Assembly (NCBI GenBank): GCA_029962745.1
Contig: CM057165.1
Location: 3,378,340 to 3,442,339 of the forward strand
From: Echinometra lucunter
Lineage: Eukaryota; Echinodermata; Echinoidea; Camarodonta; Echinometridae
Length of the DNA: 64,000 nucleotides
Reading direction: 5' to 3'
Shown: positions 11,901 to 22,794 of the stretch, one piece after another
Numbering within the stretch: position 1 is the first letter of the stretch
Layout of the letters: each line of letters starts with the position of its first letter
Position numbers and translations under genes: made by a program
The notes under the pieces: generated by a model
The model's database searches: none
Told to the model about the DNA's origin: nothing
Seen by the model: the letters and a program-made list of their open reading frames with translations, nothing else

Positions 11901-12656
11901 TTTCCTGGTCATAAGTTATTTGAAGAATTGGTTTTGGATTTCAGTATACCTCGAACCGATCGAAGAAAATTTAATTTTTTAGTTAAGTGTATTCCTGAAG
12001 AGTGGCTGGATCCTAGTTCTGAAAATGTTGATATTCATGGTATGTTAATTGTAAAATTATTAGCCATCAAAAAGGTACCCAGTTATGCTCACAATACTCT
12101 CTGTGTCAAACAGTCTCCTATTAAGCATTATGATTTCTGGGACTCTAAGTTAACCCTTCCTCCCAGTATTCATTGGGAAAAGTTACACATATGTAATTTT
12201 ACATGCTCTATAGATACAAAAATTCGTTCTTTTTATTTTAAATTTTTTCATAGATGCATTGCTTTTAATGACTTTCTTTTTAAGATTAAAAGGAGGGATT
12301 CACCTAATTGTGATTTCTGTAGTAAATTTGAAGAAACTATTCTTCACATTTTTTGTGATTGTGAAGTAGTTGTCCCTATTTGGCAACATTTACATACCGT
12401 AATATTACATAAACATGATTATAATTTTACCATGACCAACTTTGAAAAGCTTTTTGGAGTCCCCACTGATAAATTCTTGTCCTATTTATTTTTATTGGTG
12501 AAATATTTCATATATATATGTAAATTCAAAGATGTCTTACCAAACATAGAAGCATTTAAATTGTTTGTCAAGAAACAGAAAGAATTGGAATATCATTTGG
12601 CCAAGAAAAGAAACAAACTTTCTATCCACTTCAAAAAATGGAAATTTGAGGTGTAA
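8971..12656 (+). pseudogene. LINE ORF2: AP endonuclease and reverse transcriptase, with frameshifts
   Basis: The likely start is ATG at 8971 (MVIKLCSFNCRGLQNF), matching the usual APE N-terminus. Endonuclease motifs follow: LLQETHSD, IAGGDFNS, SRLDFILVS and SDHSVV. RT motifs are TPGFDGFPVEFY, NYRPITLL, DQSGFMKGR, LLDIEKAFDSV (motif A), GIFQGCPISPYLF (B) and SLFADDAV (C, near 11000). The C-terminal domain has a CCHC-like knuckle (CDFCSKFEETILHIFCDC). Frameshifts or stops fall near 9045, 9140, 10155, 11018, 11150 and 11500, so no full protein is made. Motif style places it in the L1/Tx1 group. Confidence 0.88.
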
Positions 12657-13319
12657 TCCTAATTTTGGAAAGGTAAATATAGGTCTATAATGTGGTTCCA
12701 TGATAGAAATTCTTTTGCATGTATAGTACATAATATTAGTTTGGTTTATTTATGCTCATAAAGATCTGTTGTTGTTGTTGTTTTTTTTTAAATTTTGTAT
12801 AAGACTCTATGGCACAGCCTTAAGATAATTATGGAGTCTTTTGGGAATTCCCCCTATATGTATTAAGCAACTGTACAGTATTGTATTGTCTACAGTTTTT
12901 CTGCCCCCCCTTTTTTTTTATTTTTTTTTTATTGTATACTCGGATTTTCTATCTTGGTTTGTTTGTTACAATATCCTGATCTGTTGTAATTATTTGTAAA
13001 TATTGTAATTTTTCCTAATTTTGGTTTTATGATTCAATAAAACATACAAATATAAAAAAAAGAAAAGAAAGGGGCAGTATAACTGGAAGTAAAAGGGGCA
13101 CTATTTGGAGAGAAAGGGGGTACTACTGGATAAGGAAGGACACTACTGGAAAAGAAATGGACGATTTTTAAGTGATCATGAGCACTTAATGAAAAGGGGC
13201 ATTTTCAAGAAAGAAAAGCGAAATATTATTAAAACTTGATAAAATGGGTGAGGCCACTGTGCCTTGCCACCCTGGAAGCGCAGCTACAGCCTCTGCCAGT
13301 TTGTGTATTTGTGTGAGAT

Positions 13320-13480
13320 CGTGAGGTTACCAAAATGTGCCGTCAATGTCCTACAAATTTTAGTAACAAAACCGAAATGTGCAGTTACCAAAATTTAACA
13401 TAGTACTACATATTTTGGTAACTGCATATTTTGGTAACTGCACATTTCGGTTTTGTTACCAAAATACAATTTACCGTGCC
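13320..13480. repeat. ATTTTGGTAAC inverted repeats
   Basis: Alternating GGTTACCAAAATGTG and CATTTTGGTAACTGC blocks form short palindromes. Related text occurs at 6490-6640 on the other side of the LINE. Confidence 0.7.
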
Positions 13481-13536
13481 GTAACATGGTTGCCTGCGCA
13501 TTAGCATAGGTGGCGGCACAATGTCGCGCCATATCT

Positions 13537-13695
13537 GGGTGCCGTTGCATAAAAACTTGCTATTATAGTAACTTTGCCATCAATGGTAACTTTCATGGAA
13601 TACTGGATTTTGAATGGCTGTTGAGCAACGTTGCCATGGTAGTTACCATTGATGGCAAAGTTACTGTAATAGCAAGTTTTTATACAACGGCACCC
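13537..13695. mobile_element. MITE with ~55-bp inverted ends
   Basis: GGGTGCCGTTGCATAAAAAC at the left is mirrored by GTTTTTATACAACGGCACCC at the right. The arms continue with few mismatches for about 55 bp, leaving a short centre. It belongs to the same loose family as 15270, 37092, 55986 and 62204 (G-rich end, then T(T/G)CATAAAA). Confidence 0.9.
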
Positions 13696-13791
13696 AGAAC
13701 ACTAAAATTTTGTGGCACCACAATATAATTTATGTCGCCTCATATCTGAACACCCCCTTTACAATGAGAATTAACGTAATGATTATGACCT

Positions 13792-13917
13792 GGGGGTGTA
13801 ACATAAAAAATACAATCAATCTTACGATTGATATCAATCGTAGGTCTATGGCAAACCATGTACTAAATAGATACATTTGATTGTAAGATTGATTGTATCT
13901 CTTTATGTTACACCCCC
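13792..13917. mobile_element. Small MITE with GGGGGTGTAACAT ends
   Basis: GGGGGTGTAACATAAA...ATACAATCAATCTTAC on the left is mirrored by GTAAGATTGATTGTATC...TTTATGTTACACCCCC on the right. The right end runs on into a long poly-C tract (to about 13931). Confidence 0.85.
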
Positions 13918-14390
13918 CCCCCCCCCCCCCCGAGTTGAATACATCGTATGCATCCATAGCTGTAGCTGTAGCTAAGGCCTCGGTGACATACAATGCACTG
14001 GAGATATTCTAAAGCTATATGGATGCACACATTACGGTATATTCAACTCCAAATTATGTATGTGATTGAGGTGAATCATAGGGCGTCAACAATGGACTTT
14101 ACCCAGACCACACTGCAATGTCTTGAGTAATATGATACAAATATGATGAAAATATTAATCTTCTTTGTCGGTGAGTTGTTCATTCAGAGCAAAGGGCATA
14201 GGCCTATTATCTCGTTAGTGCATTAATGTTATTGTTCGAAGTCATGAGCTCAAGGGTTTGCATGCATACACGTAATGTATGTGGTACGTGGTGTATACTG
14301 CATAATGGGTTTACTGCTATACGGAAATGAAGAAGTGATTATGCTTGAAAGCACACACCTTCCTCACGAAGTTGATCAGCGGAAAGAAAG

Positions 14391-14427
14391 ATGATGGTAT
14401 ACTTTCATACACGGAGATGTTTGCTCG
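14391..14427 (+). CDS. Receptor exon 1 (start of signal peptide)
   Basis: ATGATGGTATAC opens a 12-codon exon ending CTCG before a strong donor GTAAGT. It ends in phase 1, as exon 2 requires, and its arginines precede the hydrophobic core encoded by exon 2. No core promoter was recognised upstream. Another upstream exon with the same phase could be used instead. Confidence 0.5.
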
Positions 14428-17400
14428 GTAAGTATCCTACAGTATTATTGTATGATTTTCGTTATGGGAGCTTCTCACTTTTTACGATGAATGAATGAAG
14501 AACGTACAGTGCGGGCTGGCTGCCATATACCGGAAACGCCTACAATAAAAGTATTGGGTTCATGATTATACGCAAATTGTGTGATGAATACATACAGAGA
14601 AATATGGTGCAATCACTATGAACATGACGGACAAAGAAAGCGGACAAAATAAACAACCCCTCATTCTACCCTTCACAATGGTTCTGGTAGTCAAAAGAAC
14701 ATCCCTTCACTGCTATTATCTAAAATATGTGGAACAGGTGTAACATGCATATTCACCTGGAACTACGGATTAAACATAATAGCAATGAAGGGGTGTTCTT
14801 TTGACTACCAGAAACATTGTGAAGGGTAGAATGAGGGGTTGTTTATTTTGTCCACTTTCTTTGTCGGTCATGTTCATAGTGAATCCCTCTTCCTCTCTCC
14901 TATATATATCTCTCTTTCCCTCTCTTAAAAGTTTCTATTATTGCTGCTGTCTCAGATCGCTCTCTTTGCTATTCTCCAGGAGTCTAGTTCTGGACGTATC
15001 AGTTTCTCCTCCACCTCTGTTACAACCGTACCGTCTGGGTGTCGGCCGTGTGAACAGTGCGGAGTCCACTTATTCACTCTCCCATTTATCTGCGACACAG
15101 ATTGGGGAATGGCATGTGTAATCCTTATAGCAAAAATGCGGAAAAAACGTCAGGAGAAGTAAGACTAGCAATGAACGTTGTAATATTTTAAAGCGCCCCG
15201 TCATCTGACAGTTCTGTTGACGTATTGGTTATGCATACGAACTATGGATCTCGAGGTCAAGCGATCGACCAGGGGAGCGTTTCATCAACATTTGTTGTCT
15301 GACAAGTTGTCAGATCTGACATCTTTCCTGGATTTTGATTGGCTGAGAAGCATCATTACTATGGCAACTGTCGGATAAAACAGACTTTGTCGGATAAAAC
15401 ATCCGACAAGTCCTTTCATGAAACGCTCCCCTGTTCTCTATTTTTTTCTTTCTTTTTATCTTTCTTTCTTAATTTTCGGTAATAATGCTGTTTATTCCGT
15501 CAGTAAAAGAGTTAACTTCGATTTTCACGTTTAAATTCATTTTTTGAATGAAACAACGGTAACAATGGCGTTTATTTAGTCAATAAGATTATTCGAGTAC
15601 CGTTGTTGTTGTTGTTTGGTTTTATGGTGCTTACCATTCAAGATTGAATATTTGGGCCATCGTAGATGTCCACAATCTACCCGCAATACAATATCTATAA
15701 TTATTATGGATGATATGAATATACAAAGATAGGAAGAAAACTCCGATGAGCAGATGAGAGTTATAGTGTTGAGTTTCAAATTTTCGATCTTTATTTAGAT
15801 CATCTTCAGGGACTGAGGTAAAACTAAACTGTTTTTGTATACGCCTACAATTAGATAAGAAGGCATCAAAATGTTCAGTTTTACCTCAGTTCCTGAAGAT
15901 GATCTAATCAAAGGTCGAAAATTTGAAACTCAACACTATCATGACTATGACTCTCATTGAAGTTTTCTTCCTATCTTTGTATATTTACAAATGAATGATA
16001 TCATGTCCTTATCATGCTTATATGTTCATGTAAACTTCAATACTTTAACAGCATAACGACATAATTTCTAACTTACACTCCTTGATGACGCCACCCATAA
16101 AAAGACAAAATCACAACACTAACCACTTAGCATCAATTAAAAAACCAACAAACAACATGATCTAAAAATCTCTCATTTGGAAGCCTAAATAAACGGCAAT
16201 ATGAAATGTTCATAATTTCCATGTTACCAGTTTCAATGGAAGCATTCATGGCATGAACCTACCTAAAATATTGGACTTAAGCATGATAACATTATGGCAA
16301 ATGTCTTGCCAAAGAAGCCCAATTTATTCAAAACTAAGTGAAAAAACACCCACATTGACCCCAAGTTAACTAAATGCAATGAATCTTTTAAATTGAATGC
16401 ACTTAATATTTGGAACTTGGTTGCCTTTTCACGAATATGAATGACCAAGGAGATTCGGTCGCCGGCTTGAAATGAATTTGATTGCCCAGTTATCAAAAAG
16501 CATGCTCCTACTTTGAATTTGAATGACCCAAATAAACAAATGATTGCTCGGATAGTGAATCTGAATGACCCAATTTGAATTTGAAAGCCGCTTCAGAGCT
16601 GCGAGCGTGAAATGCGGGAAGCTGAATGCTCGGAATATGAACTTGAATGACAAAATCATGAAATTGGCCGGAAAAACCTATATATTTTATTCATTCATAT
16701 ATTCCTCTATTCATTTGTTTCTTTGTTTCTTTATTTCTTTATTTACATATTTATTTATTCAATCTTCATTCATTCGTTGATACATTTGTTATTTAGTTAC
16801 CTCTTTCATTTTGCTGTTTATTTACTTCTTTTATTTACTTAATTCTTTTATTCATTCATTTATTCGTCTTTTTATTTGTTTATTCATCTACTCGGTGAGG
16901 GTGGTTAAACTATTGATGTTCTCTCTTTTTGTTCTCCTTGTATAGATTATCGAACCCAGATCCTCGTTATAGCGGGCATTCTACTGACGCTCATCACCAA
17001 CAGCGATACCCTGAATGTTCATAATGTGACCAAAGGAGCATACGCCTCGATTAACTGCACTTATGGAGAAGGGGAGATCCGAAACATGTACTGGTACGCG
17101 GGCAACTGTTCAGAAGAAACACCCATAGTGCGTTACTTCAGTGGCAGTGTCAGCTCATCAGACGAGGCAAGATTCTGGTTGGCAGACGACAATTCCACGC
17201 TCATCCTGAAATATGTTACTATCGAAGACGAAGGGACATATTGCTGTGAAGTTAACATAAAGGATGGAATTTTGACTCCGAATGAATTCTTGACTAGGGT
17301 AAATGTCTTTGGTAAGTTTGCAAGATATGTATGCCTCACAATGTGTACCATGTGTCTATTTGAGATTATTGGGGAGCGAGGAGCGACAAGGATTTACTTT

Positions 17401-20400
17401 GAATGGGTGTGGGTGGTGTTGTGAGATTGCATGCGTTGCATGTGCAATAACTGAAATGGACTTGGGGCTGTTTTTACGGAGACATCGGTCCCAGTAGTCC
17501 GATAGCCCGCGAGACTGACGAACACATAGAGATGTTTAATGAAATATAGAAATAAATAAATATAGATTCTTTACTCCGGGTGTTTGCACTAGGTGCATAA
17601 ACATGCTCCATTAGCGCTAATATTAATGCAATAAAAATATCCTCTCGTGTATATAAGACCAAAATCAAACGCAAGATACAAGATGCAAAGGTTGGGGTTT
17701 CCTATTTTCTTCCTTTTCTTGCAGATCCTGCTAAACAGCCCAACTACCTCACAGTCTTGGTACCCGTCGTTATCGCTGTTGTTCTCATCATCGTGATCGT
17801 TTCTTACTGCTGTTTAAAGAGATGTAGACGAAGGCAGGATGACGATACGAGTAAGAATCTGCTCAGAATTTGAAAAGAAACACAATATGCACCCGGGGTC
17901 ATCTTATCCTAATTGCCTGATCCTCCCCCCCCCCCCCCCCCCCGCTACCTTAAGTTCACTGTAGGGTTTCATATATAGCCTATATATATATATATATATA
18001 TATAAAATCAAAATATGAGTTCTGCTTCGGAATGTTAGAATAATAAAATGAAAGATGCCAATAAATAAACAAATTCCGTCAGACGTGAAATTTACAAATT
18101 TTCGGCCATAGGCCTTCATCAGGTAATGATGAAAATTTTATTTAGTATCAAACATACAAAGCGTAGAGCGCAAAAGCGCAAAGAGCTCCATGGATACCAA
18201 GCCAACCAAGGAGGAAAAGGGAGAGAGAGAGAGAGAGAGAAAGGAAGAGAAAGAGAGAAGGGGAGAGAGAAAAAAAAGGGGAGGTAAAGATGACGTAATA
18301 AAAAGGGAAGGAAAGCGAAGGAAAGTAACAAAGTAGCGCAAGGCGCACAAAAACTCCAAGGAAACCAAGCAACCAAGAGAAGGACAAGAGAGAGAGAGAG
18401 AGAGAGAGAAAATGACGTAACAAAAGGAACGCGCAATAAAGAAAAAGCAAAAGAAAAGAAAAAAAGATAGGGGAAAAGAGAGAGAGAGAAAAAAAGCAAA
18501 AAGGCTGAGAAAAGAGAGAACAAAAGGGGGGAGAAAAGGAAGGGAAAGGAGTGAAAGAGGAGAAAAGACAAAAACAAAAAAGGGGAAAAAGAGGAAGCCA
18601 GGAAGACAGGGAAAAAAAAAGAATAAGAAAAAAGAAAAAGTATTGAAAGAAAAAGTAAGAGAGAGAAGAGGAAGAAGAAAAAAAAAGAAAGAAAAAAAAA
18701 AAAGAAAAAAAAAGAAAAGAAGAGGAATAAAAGACGGAAGGAAAGAAAACAAGCCTAGGAAATCTGGAATGAACGGAAAGTAGCGTTAAGGCCAAATGGA
18801 TATAAAGTTCCCAGTTCGAAGATGATCCTCTCTTCTTGTTGCTTCCTGATGGCATCATCTCCTCTACACTTGAGAACACCGCACACCTTGAAATCGTCAA
18901 TAGTATGTCCCGGTTGGTTAAAATGACGAGCTACTGGTAGTCCTTGTGTGTTCAGATGAATGGATCGTAGATGCTCGGTGACGCGATCAGCCAGTCTGCG
19001 TTTTGTTTCTCCTATGTAGTACTTCTTACAAGCGGAACAAGAAATCGCGTATACCAGGTTATCTGTAATGCATGAAAAAGATCCTTTCACTCTGTAGTTC
19101 CCTTTATGACCTCTGATGACCTGGGTGTTGTCGATACGTCTGCAAGTCTTACAACGTGGTCGCTTGCACGGGGTAGATCCCTTTTCTGTAGGTTCTGTAC
19201 TTTGACTGCTGAAATGAGTGTGTACCAGCAAATCCCCAAGGCTTCTGTCCTTTCTGAATGCTCTCAGCGGCGGTTCCTTGAATATCAAAGAGGTAGTGGG
19301 GTTGTCGAGTAGAGATTTGAAGTTCCTCCTGATAGATGATGATAGCTCTGCCGTAGTTTGATCAAAAGTGAAGACGAGGGGTGTCCTATTTAAGCTGCTC
19401 TTGGTAGTGTTAAGCGACAAAGTATCCTGTCTGGTCACTCCGGCGATCTTCCTCATAGACTGATCGATGACATGTAGGGGATAGCTTCTGTTCAAGAAGA
19501 AATTTCTCATTTCCTCACAGCGCTTCTCAAAGTCATCTTGATTACTACACAGGCGTCGTAGTCTTGTCAGTTGAGAATAAGGTATGGCCTTCTTGCAGGC
19601 AGGCGGGTGTGAAGACTGATAGTTTAGGTAGCTGTGAGCGTCGGTTGGTTTGTAGTGCACACTGGTATCCAAGCGACCTCCCCTGGTAGTGATGTCGATA
19701 TCCAGAAAAGCTACAGAAGTGTCAGATATGGAGTGAGTAAATGACAACGCTGGATGGAATGTATCAAAGTGCTGGATGAGGAGACTAAGTTCATCTTTGG
19801 AGCAAGTAGCAATTCCAAAAATATCGTCGATGTATCTCTTCAACAAGAGAGGTTTAGGACCTTCATAAGAAGACAGCATCTGGTTCTCCATGTACCCCAT
19901 GAAGAGGCAGGCGTAAGATGGGCCCATTTTGGTTCCCATAGCAACACCTTTCTTCTGACTGTAGAAATCACCGTTGAACTGAAACGATGACAGATCCAAA
20001 ACTAGTTCTGCAAGACGTAAGATAGTAACGTCGTCTGGTCTATCCGAGGATGGGTTTCCCTGAAGAAAATGCTGTACAGCTCGCAGACCATCCCTCTTGG
20101 GTATGTTAGTGTACAGTGACTTGACATCCATGGTGAAAAGGAGAGTCTTTCCTTCACCGGGCGGTAAGGTGACACTCTCGAGGAGCCGGAGGGCATCAGA
20201 CGAGTCTTTCACATAAGTAGGTAGAGAAGAGACGAGCGGTGAAAAAAACGCTATCAAGATACCTGCTAATCAGTTCAGTGGGACAGTTGATTGTCGAAAC
20301 AATAGGACGCCCCGGTATGTTCGGCTTATGAATCTTAGGAAGAAGGTAAAAGTTCGAAGTTCTAGGATTCTTCTGGATAAGATTCGATGCTGAAGGTGGT

Positions 20401-22735
20401 AATTGCTTCTGCTTAATGAGGTCCTCCACGGTCTCCTTTACAACCTGTTGTTGACTGGTTGTAGGATCCTCATAAAGTTTGTCATAAAAATCAGAATCAC
20501 TCAGTTGACGAAGTGCTTCGGCTAAGTACAAATCACGACGCCAGACGACAGCAGCACCTCCCTTGTCAGCAGGCTTGATCACATATTCCGGGTTGTTTTT
20601 GAGTGATCTCAATGCGGATAGCTCCTCCTTGGTGAGGTTGGATGACCTTCTTCGAGCTTTGAAATCAATAGCATCAATGTCACTTCTGCACTGCTGAATG
20701 TATAGATCAAGGTTCCTGAACTGCCCGGCGGGTGGGGTCCAAGAAGAAGAGCGTGGCTGGAGTTGCTCAAAAGCGATAGGCCGAGAATCGACATTACGTG
20801 AAGTATCAATCTGCTCACGATGGTTATCATCACGGTCAGTGCAGGAGTTGCTTGAAATAGGCGAGTTACTGGAATCTCCACCTGATAAGGGCTTATCACT
20901 TTTAGCTTCGTAGTAGGCCTTAAGACGGAGTCTGCGAGCGAAAGATTCAAAATCAGAGCGGACTTGGAATTCATCGCATTGCTTACTCTCAGGCACGAAG
21001 GAGAGACCCTTCGCTAAAAGCGAGCGCTCACTCTCCGAAATAGGGAGATCCGCGGGAATCGTTACAACGAGATTCTTAGAGGCGTCAGAGTTTTGGCTAG
21101 GAAGTGATGGTTTGCTAGGTAGTAACGAAGAAAGTTTCCTGCACTTGTGGAAATGAAGAGTGTCACCGAGCATCTACGATCCATTCATCTGAACACACAA
21201 GGACTACCAGTAGCTCGTCATTTTAACCAACCGGGACATACTATTGACGATTTCAAGGTGTGCGGTGTTCTCAAGTGTAGAGGAGATGATGCCATCAGGA
21301 AGCAACAAGAAGAGAGGATCATCTTCGAACTGGGAACTTTATATCCATTTGGCCTTAACGCTACTTTCCGTTCATTCCAGATTTCCTAGGCTTGTTTTCT
21401 TTCCTTCCGTCTTTTCTTCCTCTTCTTTTCTTTTTTTTTCTTTTTTTTTTTTCTTTCTTTTTTTTTCTTCTTCCTCTTCTCTCTCTTACTTTTTCTTTCA
21501 ATACTTTTTCTTTTTTCTTATTCTTTTTTTTTCCCTGTCTTCCTGGCTTCCTCTTTTTCCCCTTTTTTGTTTTTGTCTTTTCTCCTCTTTCACTCCTTTC
21601 CCTTCCTTTTCTCCCCCCTTTTGTTCTCTCTTTTCTCAGCCTTTTGCTTTTTTTCTCTCTCTCTCTTTTCCCCTATCTTTTTTTCTTTTCTTTTGCTTTT
21701 TCTTTATTGCGCGTTCCTTTTGTTACGTCATTTTCTCTCTCTCTCTCTCTCTCTCTCTCTTGTCCTTCTCTTGGTTGCTTGGTTTCCTTGGAGTTTTTGT
21801 GCGCCTTGCGCTTCTTTGTTACTTTCCTTCGCTTTCCTTCCCTTTTTATTACGTCATCTTTACCTCCCCTTTTTTTTCTCTCTCCCCTTCTCTCTTTCTC
21901 TTCCTTTCTCTCTCTCTCTCTCTCTCTCCCTTTTCCTCCTTGGTTGGCTTGGTATCCATGGAGCTCTTTGCGCTTTTGCGCTCTACGCTTTGTATGTTTG
22001 ATACTAAATAAAATTTTCATCATTACCTGATGAAGGCCTATGGCCGAAAATTTGTAAATTTCACGTCTGACGGAATTTGTTTATTTATTGGCATCTTTCA
22101 TTTTATATATATATATATATATATATATGGGTGTATGTGTGCGTGTATGTATATATGTGGGCAGGGGTGTGGGTGAGGGTGTGTTTGTGTGTGTGTACGT
22201 CTATATGCCTATTATGTATCTTTAGTCACTGAAATGCGTGTTTCGAAAGATTGTTTTTCATTATTTAAAAGAAAAAAATCGACTGAAAGCATTGTAGGCC
22301 TAGTTTTTTTTTCTGCCTTTTTTTTATTAAGACGTACCAATCAACTCAAATTTACTTTGTGTATTACATTTAGGTAGAATGTATAAATAAACATCCAAAA
22401 CCTTTACTTTGGCATTAATCCTAGACCCGATGTACAAGTCTTCTCACAAGTCACCTTTAAGTTTATTCAGAGAGTATAATTATTTGCACTTGCAAAATCT
22501 ATAAGAAATATTAATTTTTGAATATTGACATGGAAGCCCTAATACACAGAGTGAAATGTCTTTTGGTGAATTAACCGCTATATAACGCTACTCTTCCATT
22601 TAATATCATTCGTAGCCACCCCTCAGTTTGATCCCTTGATGGACGTAGCCGCCGATCAAGCAGGGAACAACGCACCAAATGGTAAATAGAATATTGTTCG
22701 AGGTCCAGTGTTAGGTGTACAGTTTGCCCCCCCCC

Positions 22736-22794
<59 letters not shown>

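Larger units (their letters stand above)
7495..13065 (+). mobile_element. Full-length L1/Tx1-like LINE, decayed
   Basis: The element is bounded by a perfect 16-bp direct repeat, AGAAAGGGGCAGTATA, at 7479-7494 and 13066-13081. It begins GGACTCAAGATGGCGG, carries ORF1 and ORF2 in the usual L1 order, and ends in AATAAAACATAC followed by an A-rich tail (about 13036-13065). The 5.57 kb length and intact 5' end mark a full-length, target-primed insertion. Both reading frames carry frameshifts or stops, so the copy is inactive. The sequence around it (GGGGCAGTATA, GGGGCACTATT) is itself a repeat that the LINE interrupted. Confidence 0.93.
6281..13743. repeat. Possible composite element with inverted ends
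   Basis: ATGAGGCGACAT at 6281 is matched in inverse by ATGTCGCCTCAT at 13732-13743. Just inside lie TTGTGGCGCCACAAAA on the left and TTTTGTGGCACCACAA on the right. Further in, both sides carry ATTTTGGTAAC-rich inverted sequence (6490-6640 and 13320-13480) and GGGGCAGTATA-type repeats. The LINE, the satellite and a MITE sit inside. It may be one old transposon opened by later insertions or a chance nest of related repeats; no transposase is visible. Confidence 0.4.
18045..22104 (-). mobile_element. Penelope-like element with an inverted second 3' end
   Basis: A minus-strand element (coding region 18755-21173, 3' tail to about 18045) is joined head-on at about 21162 to a plus-strand copy of its own 3' end (21162-22104). 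The arms 18045-18982 and 21162-22104 are nearly identical inverted repeats of about 940 bp. Both outer ends abut (TA)n. It sits in intron 3 of the receptor gene in the opposite orientation. Head-to-head partial copies are known for Penelope-like elements. Near-identity of the arms implies a recent event. Confidence 0.88.

Noticed and set aside
18119..18900. Long minus-strand open frames rich in phenylalanine, serine and leucine
   Set aside because: They are the CT-rich 3' UTR of the Penelope-like element read in several frames; the same appears inverted at 21392-22030. No domain and low complexity.
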